Source: Anaerolineae bacterium
Lineage (GTDB): Bacteria > Chloroflexota > Anaerolineae > Aggregatilineales > Phototrophicaceae
Assembly (NCBI GenBank): GCA_019912965.1
Contig: JAIOHM010000003.1
Location: forward strand, 1 to 64,000
Reading direction: 5' to 3'
DNA: 64,000 nucleotides
Positions 53,359 through 60,772 of this stretch are shown here, piece by piece (position 1 is the stretch's first letter; every line of letters starts with the position of its first letter). A program made the position numbers and the translations under genes. Under the pieces are notes generated by a model, which saw only the letters and a list, made by a program, of their open reading frames with translations, was not told where the DNA came from and ran no database searches.

Positions 53359-54822
53359 ATGTCTACCTACGATGTCTTCATTTCCTATTCCCGTAAAGAT
53401 ACCGATTTTGTCCGTGAATTATTCAATGCACTGTCCGCCGAGCAGCGCCCTGCTTGGGTCGATTGGCAAGGCATTGATTATTCCACCAAATGGTGGGAGG
53501 AAATCTGCACGGGAATCGAACGGGCGCACAACTTTGTGCTGATTGTCAGCCCGGATTCGCTCAATTCGGTTTACTGCCACCGCGAAATTGAACACGCCCG
53601 CAAAATAGGCAAGCGCATCGTCACCCTACTGTACCGTCCGGTGGATGAAGCTGAGCTGGTGGGCGGGTGGTATACCCACAAAGACATGCGCCCGATTGAA
53701 CCGCTTGCGCGTGCCAATTGGGAACACCTGAAAACCATCCAGTGGATTGATTTGGGCAAGCTGAATGGGGACGCGACCGCTGGAGCGAAAGCGCTGCTCC
53801 AGACGGTGGATACCGACCCGGAATGTGTGCAGGCTCATACCCAGCTTTTGCAACAAACCCTGTATTGGGAAAACAGCGGACGCAGCCCCGGCGCGTTGTT
53901 AAGTGGTGATGTGCTGACGCTGGCCGAGAAACGGCTGCAAGACTGCGCACCAAAAATCAGCTTTAACGATGGACAAAAGGCGTTCGTAACCGAGAGCCGA
54001 AAAGCGGAAGCAGAACGTGCGCGACGCATTAAAGAAGATGAACAGCGAACGAAACGTTTGCGATTGATAACGGTTGTGGCTGGAATCATTGGGGTTTTAG
54101 CGGTGCTCGCAACAGGTGGTGCGGTAAATCAAACTCAGATTGCCCGGAACGAAGCGGCTACGGCAATAGCCAACGCGAATGAAGCTAATCAAGCAGTTGC
54201 CATTGCAGGTGCAACACTTTCCCCCATCCCACCTACATTGACAGCCGTAGCCGAACAAGTCATTGAGGGTGAGGCGCAGATTGCCTCACTGGATTTGGCA
54301 TCAAAAGCGGCGGAAATTTTGAGCCAACCAGAAGGCAACCGGGAAACAGCGGCGCTGCTGGCAATTCGAGCTTTGAATATCGATTACACCCCTCAGGCAG
54401 ATGCGGACTTGGTGAAAGCTGTGGATGGATTATTCACACGCCAAAGTTTGAGCGAACATACGTTTGTTGTCAACAGTGCAGCGTATAGCCCGGATGGGGT
54501 GTACATTGTGACCTCAAGTTGGAATAACACAGTGCGAGTGTGGGATGCAGTGAGTGGTGAGGAGGTGAGGATGTTGAGTGGACATACATTAGGTGTCAAC
54601 AGTGCCGCGTACAGTCCGGATGGGCAGTTCATTGTAACGGCCAGTTTAGATGGCACAGCCCGGATATGGGATGCGGATTATCGGGATTTTGTGGCTTATG
54701 CTTGTACGCGGGTGTTTCGAGAGGATTTGACCGAGGATGAACGGCGGGTGTATGGCATTACAGATGATTCGCCGACGTGTCCACAGTTTGCGAAGGGGAG
54801 TGGGCAAGCTGCGGGCGGATAA
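53359..54822 (+). CDS. TIR-domain protein with membrane helix and two WD40 repeats
   Basis: A 487-aa protein. A TIR domain (1-135) opens with YDVFISYSRKDTDFV; the conserved Glu of the NADase/effector class is in YCHREIEHA. A helical linker, a membrane helix (about 232-250) and an Ala-rich stalk lead to two WD40 repeats (about 375-450; GVNSAAYSPDGQFIVTASLDGT), then an AYACTRVFREDLTEDER tail. Seven or more WD repeats are expected to close a propeller, so this copy looks shortened; the two repeats share near-identical DNA, favouring loss by recombination. GGGGGTGAT precedes the ATG. Confidence 0.88.
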   Translation: MSTYDVFISYSRKDTDFVRELFNALSAEQRPAWVDWQGIDYSTKWWEEICTGIERAHNFVLIVSPDSLNSVYCHREIEHARKIGKRIVTLLYRPVDEAELVGGWYTHKDMRPIEPLARANWEHLKTIQWIDLGKLNGDATAGAKALLQTVDTDPECVQAHTQLLQQTLYWENSGRSPGALLSGDVLTLAEKRLQDCAPKISFNDGQKAFVTESRKAEAERARRIKEDEQRTKRLRLITVVAGIIGVLAVLATGGAVNQTQIARNEAATAIANANEANQAVAIAGATLSPIPPTLTAVAEQVIEGEAQIASLDLASKAAEILSQPEGNRETAALLAIRALNIDYTPQADADLVKAVDGLFTRQSLSEHTFVVNSAAYSPDGVYIVTSSWNNTVRVWDAVSGEEVRMLSGHTLGVNSAAYSPDGQFIVTASLDGTARIWDADYRDFVAYACTRVFREDLTEDERRVYGITDDSPTCPQFAKGSGQAAGG

Positions 54823-54900
54823 GATGCAGGAATGCATTCATCTGCCCTACGCAATTAGTATGGTACTCTTCATTGAGTCGGGGTTGGTTTTGCCGATAAT

Positions 54901-55245
54901 TTAGCTTTTGAGCGAGATAAAAATCAGTTGCCCTTTGGCTTCTTCAGCGGTCAACCGCATATGAAGGGCACGTAACGCCCGTACCCATCCACCAATTGAA
55001 GCACCATAATGTTGGGCAAAAACGATGCCTGCGTGGTCAGTTATTTCGACAGCCAGCCGGGTGAAATCCTGATCGTGCGTACACAAGACGCGTCCCATTT
55101 CCGTTGCACGTTGCAGATGGTCGGGATCAGCATCCCCCTGCGATTCCAATGTGTGAACTGAAACCGCATCAATGCCCCATCGAATCAACTGATCGGTTAC
55201 GGCTTTGTCGATGTTTTCATCGAGATAGAATTTGATCTCACTCAA
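54901..55245 (-). CDS. DUF5615 PIN-like toxin
   Basis: A 114-aa PIN-like domain protein: FYLDENIDKAV at the N-terminus with the acidic residues, LCTHDQDFTRLA in the middle and Leu-rich helices after it. DUF5615 proteins are predicted RNases of toxin-antitoxin type. It begins with TTG inside the end of the DUF433 gene (overlap of eight bases), so the two are coupled. Activity is inferred from the pair. Confidence 0.82.
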   Translation of the reverse strand: MSEIKFYLDENIDKAVTDQLIRWGIDAVSVHTLESQGDADPDHLQRATEMGRVLCTHDQDFTRLAVEITDHAGIVFAQHYGASIGGWVRALRALHMRLTAEEAKGQLIFISLKS

Positions 55246-55540
55246 AGCGAATTAAACGTCCTTGTTTGGCTGCCTCGTTCATCCACTTTTCGGCTTCATC
55301 AGCATTAGCCCGCATTTCGGCATCAATCTCTGTTTTATGCAGGTGGTAATAGGCCAGCGCCGCATGAACCTGACCGAGTTCCAGCGAAAAGCCAACCGCT
55401 AGTTCTTCTGGGGTGCGGCCTGCATAGACGTAATAGGCGACAATATCGGATACCCGCAGCCGCGTTCCAGCAATAATCGGCTGACCACCCCGTATTGCTG
55501 GATCGGAAACAATTTCACTGATATTCAGAATGGTTTCCAT
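55238..55540 (-). CDS. DUF433 antitoxin-like protein
   Basis: A 100-aa protein of the DUF433 family with the typical RGGQPIIAGTRLRVSDIVAYYV core, a winged-helix-like DNA-binding fold often paired with DUF5615. The track ORF is longer, but the family begins at METILNISEIVSD, giving the start at 55540. With the downstream PIN-like gene it forms a probable toxin-antitoxin pair; the antitoxin comes first, as usual. Confidence 0.85.
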   Translation of the reverse strand: METILNISEIVSDPAIRGGQPIIAGTRLRVSDIVAYYVYAGRTPEELAVGFSLELGQVHAALAYYHLHKTEIDAEMRANADEAEKWMNEAAKQGRLIRFE

Positions 55541-55607
55541 TAAATAAGGTATTCCTGTGTTAAACCGACGAATGACCCTAACAGTTTCATTATAGCGGAA
55601 AACAAAA

Positions 55608-55632
55608 CGAGGCATCCTCACTGGATACCTCG
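55608..55632 (-). terminator. Rho-independent terminator of the nitrilase operon
   Basis: Stem CGAGGTATCC/GGATGCCTCG (one mismatch) with a 5-nt loop. On the minus strand it is followed by TTTTGTTTTCC. It overlaps a GTCACTC heptamer repeat and lies 23 bp past the nitrilase stop. Confidence 0.7.
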
Positions 55633-55654
55633 TCACTCGTCACTCGTTACTGAT

Positions 55655-56437
55655 CTAATAAATATCGGTGCGGCGGTCTTCGAAGATCGGGATGCGCTTG
55701 CGGATTTCGTCTACGGCATCCATCTCGATTTCGGCGGTGAGCAGGTTGGGGCTTTCGCCGCCGGAGACGACCACTTTGCCCCACGGATCAACAATCATCG
55801 AGTTGCCGCCGAATATGGCATCGCCTGTCTGTCCGGCGCTGTTGCAGGCCACGATGTAACACTGATTTTCAATTGCCCGTGCGATCAGCAACGCCCGCCA
55901 GTGTTCGATGCGCTCAATCGGCCATTCCGCCGGGATGATAATCATCTTCGCGCCTTCGACCGCATAACGCCGGAACAATTCCGGGAAGCGCAGATCGTAG
56001 CAAATCGCCAGCCCGGTGTTGCCCCACGGCAAATCCATCGCCAGCGGCGACGACCCCGGTTGCAGCCATTTGTGTTCGTCCATCAGCCGGAACAGGTGCA
56101 GTTTGCGGTAAATGCCCAATGAGCGTCCATTGGGGGCAAAGAAGGCCGCGCTGTTGGAAACTTCCATCCCGCGCTTTTCCAGCAGCGAACCCACCACGCT
56201 GATTTTATTGCCGACTGCCGCGCCGCTCATATCGTTGAACGTGCCGGTGTTCAGCGTGCTGGCCAATTCCTTGCTCTGGTCGAGGGCATACCCGGTTGAC
56301 CACAACTCCGGGAAGACCACCATATGCGACCCGCGCCGCGCGGCCTCTACCGTCCACTTTTCCATCTGCGCCGTATTTTTACGCACATCGCCCAACGCAA
56401 TATTCATCTGCGCCAGACTAATCATCAATTTTGGCAT
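55655..56437 (-). CDS. Carbon-nitrogen hydrolase (nitrilase superfamily)
   Basis: A 260-aa nitrilase-fold amidase. The catalytic triad is visible as Glu (VFPELWSTG), Lys (YRKLHLFR) and Cys (AICYDLRFPELFR). The family includes omega-amidase, deaminated-glutathione amidase and N-carbamoyl hydrolases; substrate unknown. It is the last gene of a minus-strand series (SDR, HAD, shikimate-kinase-like), separated from the previous one by 130 bp of repeat sequence, and is followed by a terminator. Confidence 0.9.
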   Translation of the reverse strand: MPKLMISLAQMNIALGDVRKNTAQMEKWTVEAARRGSHMVVFPELWSTGYALDQSKELASTLNTGTFNDMSGAAVGNKISVVGSLLEKRGMEVSNSAAFFAPNGRSLGIYRKLHLFRLMDEHKWLQPGSSPLAMDLPWGNTGLAICYDLRFPELFRRYAVEGAKMIIIPAEWPIERIEHWRALLIARAIENQCYIVACNSAGQTGDAIFGGNSMIVDPWGKVVVSGGESPNLLTAEIEMDAVDEIRKRIPIFEDRRTDIY

Positions 56438-56460
56438 GAAACACGCCCCTCAATACCTAA

Positions 56461-56577
56461 TCGTTATTGGTTATTTGTTGGTGGTTATTGGTTAATATTC
56501 TAAGAACCAAAAACTAAAAACCCAATAACCTCTTCTTACTATCAGTCAAAACGAACAAACTGACAACTCAATACTCA
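56461..56577. repeat. Heptamer-type repeats between operon genes
   Basis: Tandem GGTTATTGGTTATTTG/GGTGGTTATTGG words, then AGAACCAAAAACTAAAAACCCAATAACC and AACTGACAACTCAATACTC. The last ten bases are the end of the shikimate-kinase-like gene. Confidence 0.65.
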
Positions 56578-57113
56578 ACCGTCAAGGCCACCGCTTTCTG
56601 CCAGATGTCGATCACAGCAGCGGCGCTTTCCTCCTGAGTCATGCGGGTTGCATCCAGTTCGTGAATGCCTTCCAGCTTGCGGACTTCCCATTCACGCCGG
56701 ATTTTCCCAATCGCCAGCGCCCGTTCGTTCGGGTCGTGGTAACGCCCGCCCATCGCCAGATGCAACTGCCGCAGCACCGCGTCCAGCGTCACCACCACGC
56801 AAATGATCGGGCCAGTTTCCCCCAACCGTTTGCCGTACTCTGCCCGCATCAGGGTTTGCCCGCTGATGCGGATGAGGGCGGCGCGGTACAGCAGCACATC
56901 CTGCATCACTTCGGACTCAAGTGTTTTCAGCCGGGTTTCGCCGTAGGCCGCGCGCACGGATTCGATATCTGTGCCTGCGCGTTCCTCAATCTGCGAATCC
57001 ACACTGATATAGCGCAGCTTCAGCCGATCCGCAATCAGTTTGGCGATCAGCGGTTGGTTCGGGCCAGTGTAACCGGTCAAGATCAGGTTCCGGTCAGGAT
57101 ACGGCAGTAACAT
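56568..57113 (-). CDS. Shikimate-kinase-like protein with degenerate P-loop
   Basis: A 181-aa protein with shikimate-kinase-like features: VDSQIEERAGTDIESVRAAYGE (the substrate-binding Asp and the ExxYGE helix), then the lid-like MGGRYHDPNERA. The Walker A position reads GYTGPNQPLIA, lacking the GK(S/T) that binds ATP phosphate. It is therefore either an inactive relative or one with another ligand. Its ATG is four bases after the HAD stop, in an operon with an SDR and a HAD phosphatase. The end overlaps heptamer-repeat sequence. Confidence 0.75.
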   Translation of the reverse strand: MLLPYPDRNLILTGYTGPNQPLIAKLIADRLKLRYISVDSQIEERAGTDIESVRAAYGETRLKTLESEVMQDVLLYRAALIRISGQTLMRAEYGKRLGETGPIICVVVTLDAVLRQLHLAMGGRYHDPNERALAIGKIRREWEVRKLEGIHELDATRMTQEESAAAVIDIWQKAVALTVEY

Positions 57114-57117
57114 TCAG

Positions 57118-57876
57118 TTAATTCCGCCACCCCGGATACCAACCATCCAGAATCGGCAGCAGTTCCGGCAAACCATTAATGGCCGCATCCGGCACAATCA
57201 GCCCACTCAACATCGGCGGCACAGGTGTTGATACGCGCAAAACGGCCTGCATCCCAAAAGCCTGTGCGCCCGCAATATCGGCAATCGGATTATCACCCAC
57301 GAACACGGCTTCATCCGGCTTAATGCCAAGCTGTTTCAGCGTATGCTCGAAAATCGCGGGATGCGGCTTCAGATAACCTGCATCAGCGGCTGAAACCCGG
57401 CACTTGGGGAAATAATCAAAAATGCCATGCTGCTTCAATTCCTGATCGCGCAGCCACATCGGTTGGGAAGCATTGGTGACGATGGCCGTCTCGATGCCAT
57501 GTTGACGAATGGTGGTTAAGGTTTCCGGCACACCGGGGAAAATCACGGTTCCCGGCACTGCGCCCCATTCGTAAGCTGTCAGGCAGCCTTCAGCCGTGAG
57601 CACCCCGCGCGCCGCACCTAAAACTTCCGCCGTCTCCAACAGAATGGTGCCCAGATTAGGCGCAATCAAATTGCCGCGCCCTGATTGCCACGCCTCGCGC
57701 GTCCGGTAGCGGAATTCGGTTACAAATGCGTCAAAATCCGCTAGTGGGGACGCAACTTGCCCGATATAGTCGAATGTCCGCCGCAAAAACTGCTGCTCGA
57801 AAGAAGGCCATTCCTGGTTAAAGCCGCGCCAATCGAGCAGCGTATCGTCTAAATCAAAGAGTATCGCCTTAAGCAT
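57118..57876 (-). CDS. HAD-family hydrolase
   Basis: A 252-aa HAD phosphatase (motif I FDLDDTLLDWRGF, motif II IVTNASQP, Lys in GYLKPHPAIF, motif III FVGDNPIADIAGA), of the pyrimidine 5'-nucleotidase/YjjG type. The track ORF reaches 63 codons further into the neighbour, but those residues are not HAD-like and MLKAILFDLDD with GAGACGGA upstream fixes the start. 43 bp after the SDR gene, four before the shikimate-kinase-like gene. Confidence 0.88.
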   Translation of the reverse strand: MLKAILFDLDDTLLDWRGFNQEWPSFEQQFLRRTFDYIGQVASPLADFDAFVTEFRYRTREAWQSGRGNLIAPNLGTILLETAEVLGAARGVLTAEGCLTAYEWGAVPGTVIFPGVPETLTTIRQHGIETAIVTNASQPMWLRDQELKQHGIFDYFPKCRVSAADAGYLKPHPAIFEHTLKQLGIKPDEAVFVGDNPIADIAGAQAFGMQAVLRVSTPVPPMLSGLIVPDAAINGLPELLPILDGWYPGWRN

Positions 57877-57919
57877 TCCGTCTCTGTTCTTGTTGATAGT
57901 CAGGGATCGTCCGTGTCCG

Positions 57920-58867
57920 TTATTTCGCTTCCGCCCGCCAAACCAGCAGCGTTTGTTCCAGACCTGCGGTATGAGTCGGATACTTCGGCGTCCAGCCCAA
58001 AACCTGTTTGGCTTTATCGTTCTTCGCCCGCACCGAGGTATTGAGCAAGTTACGCTGCGCCGCACTTGTCACAATGTTCAGCGCGAATTCGGGCACCTGC
58101 ATGGCTGACGGTTCACCCATACCCAATGCCGCACTGAGGTGACCGACGAAAGCCGCCGCACTGGCAGGTTGGTCATCCACAATGTTGAAGGTCTGCCCGG
58201 CAGGCTGTTGTTCGGCTGCGAGTACCGCCGCCCGTGCCAGATCAGCCGCATGAATCCAGTTCGTCGCCGCGTGTGAATCGCCCAGATATACACTGCGTCC
58301 ACGCCGGATTTCATCACCTAATGATGCTACCGCCGCATCTTCGCCGCTGTAAACCGTCCCTGAACGCAGGACACAGGCCGGAATACTCCCGCCCAAAACC
58401 CGCTTTTCGGCTTGCAGTGCCACGCGGAAGGTCGAGCCATGCGGCTGACTGTCTTCTGTCACCCATTCACCGTGTGTATCGCCATAGGCGAAGGCAAAAC
58501 TGGTATGCACCAGAAACTTCACACCTGTTTCTGCGGCGGCTTCCATAATAGCGGTGGTGCTGGCCGTTACCGTATGCAGCCCAGCCTCCCAATCGGTCGT
58601 ACGAATGGGAAAGCCGTTGGCAATCTGTGGTTCCAGATGAATCACCACATCATAGGGCATCATCCGCAGCAGGCTTTTGAGTTCCCCAGCGTGCAAAGGG
58701 TCGGAGTAGGTGGGTAAACCCCCATCCTGACGAACTTTTGCTGCGCCATCAGAACCGACTGTCAGCCCGGTTACTTTGTGTCCACGCGTGCTCAGTTGGC
58801 GCACGGTTTCGCGTCCGGCAGCGGTTGTTGCCCCAGTGACGAAAATATTCAATGCATTGTTGGTCAT
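57920..58867 (-). CDS. NAD-dependent epimerase/dehydratase (extended SDR)
   Basis: A 315-aa SDR. The nucleotide motif reads FVTGATTAAGRETV, a variant of the usual TGATGFIG, followed by a Rossmann fold. The canonical YxxxK pair is not evident, the YGDTHGEWVTE region taking its place, so an atypical or non-catalytic SDR is possible. The ATG at 58867 begins MTNNALNIFVTG; the track start is 19 codons longer and has no family support. It heads the minus-strand operon. Confidence 0.8.
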   Translation of the reverse strand: MTNNALNIFVTGATTAAGRETVRQLSTRGHKVTGLTVGSDGAAKVRQDGGLPTYSDPLHAGELKSLLRMMPYDVVIHLEPQIANGFPIRTTDWEAGLHTVTASTTAIMEAAAETGVKFLVHTSFAFAYGDTHGEWVTEDSQPHGSTFRVALQAEKRVLGGSIPACVLRSGTVYSGEDAAVASLGDEIRRGRSVYLGDSHAATNWIHAADLARAAVLAAEQQPAGQTFNIVDDQPASAAAFVGHLSAALGMGEPSAMQVPEFALNIVTSAAQRNLLNTSVRAKNDKAKQVLGWTPKYPTHTAGLEQTLLVWRAEAK

Positions 58868-59121
58868 ATTATGCTGCTCATATCCCAAGTTAGTCCGGCT
58901 CAATAGCTTCATTATGCCACACAAAGGAAGGACACGGCAATGAAGAGGATTGGAGCCATATAATGCCTGTCAAAATAAAAATCTTTGGCGAAATCGCACA
59001 AAAGTCCCATGTTAAATCCAGCGCGGCGAGGTGTTCAGAAGTTTAAAAGTGAGGTAATATCAACCGAAGTTTGGGCATCTGCCCACAAACTAAATTTTTC
59101 GTGTAATGGAGGGATCCTTTA

Positions 59122-60564
59122 ATGAAGACTAGACGTATGGCGCTTCTGCTTCTGGTGCTGGCACTGCTGGGCGTACTCCCGGTGATGTCCGTTTCAGCGC
59201 AGGATAGCTTGATTGAATCCGTTTGCCTCGTCACCGATCTGGGCCGTGTTAATGACGGCACATTCAACCAGTTCGCGCACGAAGGTGCGGTACTTGCCAC
59301 TGACGAATTCGGCCTGACCTACACCTTCATCGAGACGGTAGCGCAGACCGATTATGAAAAGAACATCGACACCTGCTTGAGCGAAGGCTACAGCGCCATC
59401 GTCACCGTTGGCTTCCTGCTGGCGGAAACCACCGCTGCCAAAGCTGCCGCCAATCCCGATGTGTATTTCATTGGCGTTGACCAGTTCGTCGCTGAAGGCG
59501 CTCCCAACTATGTTGGCCTTCAGTTCCGCGAAGATCAGGGCGGTTTCCTGGCGGGTGCGTTGGCTGCCCAGATGTCCCAGACTGGCACGGTAGCTGGCGT
59601 ATACGGCATCGACATTCCCCCGGTCATCAAGTTCCGCAATGGTTTCGAACAGGGCGCGAAGTTCGTCAACCCGGACATCACCCTGCTCGGCACCTATATC
59701 CCCAGCTTCACTGACCCGGCGGCGGGCGGCACGGCTGCTAACCAGTTTATCGGTGAAGGCGCGGATGTAGTCTTCGGCGCGGGCGGCCCGACTGGTTCGG
59801 GTGGTATCGTGGAAGCAGCCAAAGGCGGCGCATTTGTCATCGGCGTCGATCAGGATGAATTTGTGACCACCTTCGGCAACGGCGAAGCTGATGGCGCAGA
59901 CAAGATTATCTCCAGCGCAGTCAAGCGCGTTGACCAGGCGGTCTATCTGGCGCTCAAGGCGCTGGTTGAAGGCGGCGCGGAATTCCCCGGCGGCAGCAAC
60001 CTGATCCTCTCGGCCTCGAATGATGGCGTGGGCTTTGCCCCGGCGCATGATGCAGCCGTACCGGAAGAAGTCACTGCCCGTATGGAAGAAATTCTGGCTG
60101 GCCTGAAGGACGGCTCGATTGTGACTGGTGTTGACCCCGTAGGCGGCAGCCTGCTCCCGACACTGAGCGAAGCAGCAACCGCAGCGGGCACTTTCACCAC
60201 CCTGCTGACCGCAGTCGAAGCGGCTGGCCTGACCGAAACCGTTGACACAGCTCCAGCGATCACCGTTTTCGCCCCCACAGACGAAGCCTTCGCAGCCCTT
60301 CCAGCGGATACACTGGCGGCACTGTTGGCTGATCCGGCGGCGCTGACCAATGTGCTGCTGTATCATGTGGTTGGCGGCGCAAAGGTGGCCTCGGATGTCG
60401 TTGGCGCGACCACGCTGACCACCATGCTCGGTTCGGATGTGACCGTGACCGTGACCGATGAAGGCGTGTTCCTGAACGACACTGTACAGATTGTCACCAC
60501 CGACATTCTGGTTCGCAACGGCGTCATCCACGTCATCAACGCGGTACTGCTGCCTCCTGAATAA
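59122..60564 (+). CDS. BMP/PnrA-type substrate-binding protein fused to a FAS1 domain
   Basis: A 480-aa exported protein. The signal peptide (1-27, ending SVSAQ) has no lipobox Cys. Residues 28-340 are a BMP/PnrA basic-membrane-protein domain (VCLVTDLGRVNDGTFNQ, then GFEQGAKFVNPDI, then FVIGVDQDEF), the nucleoside-binding family of ABC transporters. Residues 345-480 are a complete FAS1/fasciclin domain (FTTLLTAVEAAGL, ITVFAPTDEAFAALP, LLYHVVGGAK, NGVIHVINAVLLP), an adhesion module. The fusion is not a combination I know. No permease or ATPase gene is near. GGAGGGATC precedes the ATG, and two hairpins follow. Confidence 0.9.
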   Translation: MKTRRMALLLLVLALLGVLPVMSVSAQDSLIESVCLVTDLGRVNDGTFNQFAHEGAVLATDEFGLTYTFIETVAQTDYEKNIDTCLSEGYSAIVTVGFLLAETTAAKAAANPDVYFIGVDQFVAEGAPNYVGLQFREDQGGFLAGALAAQMSQTGTVAGVYGIDIPPVIKFRNGFEQGAKFVNPDITLLGTYIPSFTDPAAGGTAANQFIGEGADVVFGAGGPTGSGGIVEAAKGGAFVIGVDQDEFVTTFGNGEADGADKIISSAVKRVDQAVYLALKALVEGGAEFPGGSNLILSASNDGVGFAPAHDAAVPEEVTARMEEILAGLKDGSIVTGVDPVGGSLLPTLSEAATAAGTFTTLLTAVEAAGLTETVDTAPAITVFAPTDEAFAALPADTLAALLADPAALTNVLLYHVVGGAKVASDVVGATTLTTMLGSDVTVTVTDEGVFLNDTVQIVTTDILVRNGVIHVINAVLLPPE

Positions 60565-60579
60565 ACAGACATCATTTTC

Positions 60580-60603
60580 AGAGGTGTTCTCCGGGACACC
60601 TCT
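60580..60603 (+). terminator. Hairpin after BMP-FAS1 gene
   Basis: Stem AGAGGTGT/ACACCTCT with an 8-nt loop, 16 bp past the stop. Followed by CCCAAAA, so not a full terminator by itself. Confidence 0.5.
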
Positions 60604-60617
60604 CCCAAAATAAACGA

Positions 60618-60652
60618 GAAACAGGCTGATACTAACCAGCCTGTTTCTTTTT
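60618..60652 (+). terminator. Rho-independent terminator after BMP-FAS1 gene
   Basis: Perfect 11-bp stem GAAACAGGCTG/CAGCCTGTTTC with an 8-nt loop, followed by TTTTT. Confidence 0.85.
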
Positions 60653-60772
60653 ACTAATATATAACATGAATGTTACATTAAATTAACTTCCTTTATTTCT
60701 GACTGGACAGTTCAATGTTAAGATAAAGCAATAAAACGTAAGCAGGTAAAACAAACTGCTGGGGAGCAGGGT

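Noticed and set aside
57877-58065. 63-codon N-terminal extension of the HAD gene
   Set aside because: It overlaps the upstream SDR gene and is not HAD-like. The ATG at 57876 starts directly at motif I and has a ribosome binding site.
59066-59092. Possible riboswitch before the BMP-FAS1 gene
   Set aside because: Only one short imperfect hairpin (GTTTGGGCA/TGCCCACAAAC). The conserved loops of purine riboswitches are absent.
59194-60531. 445-aa minus-strand ORF opposite the BMP-FAS1 gene
   Set aside because: It lies entirely antisense to a gene with clear domains and a signal peptide, has no ribosome binding site, and its length is explained by the codon bias of the plus strand.
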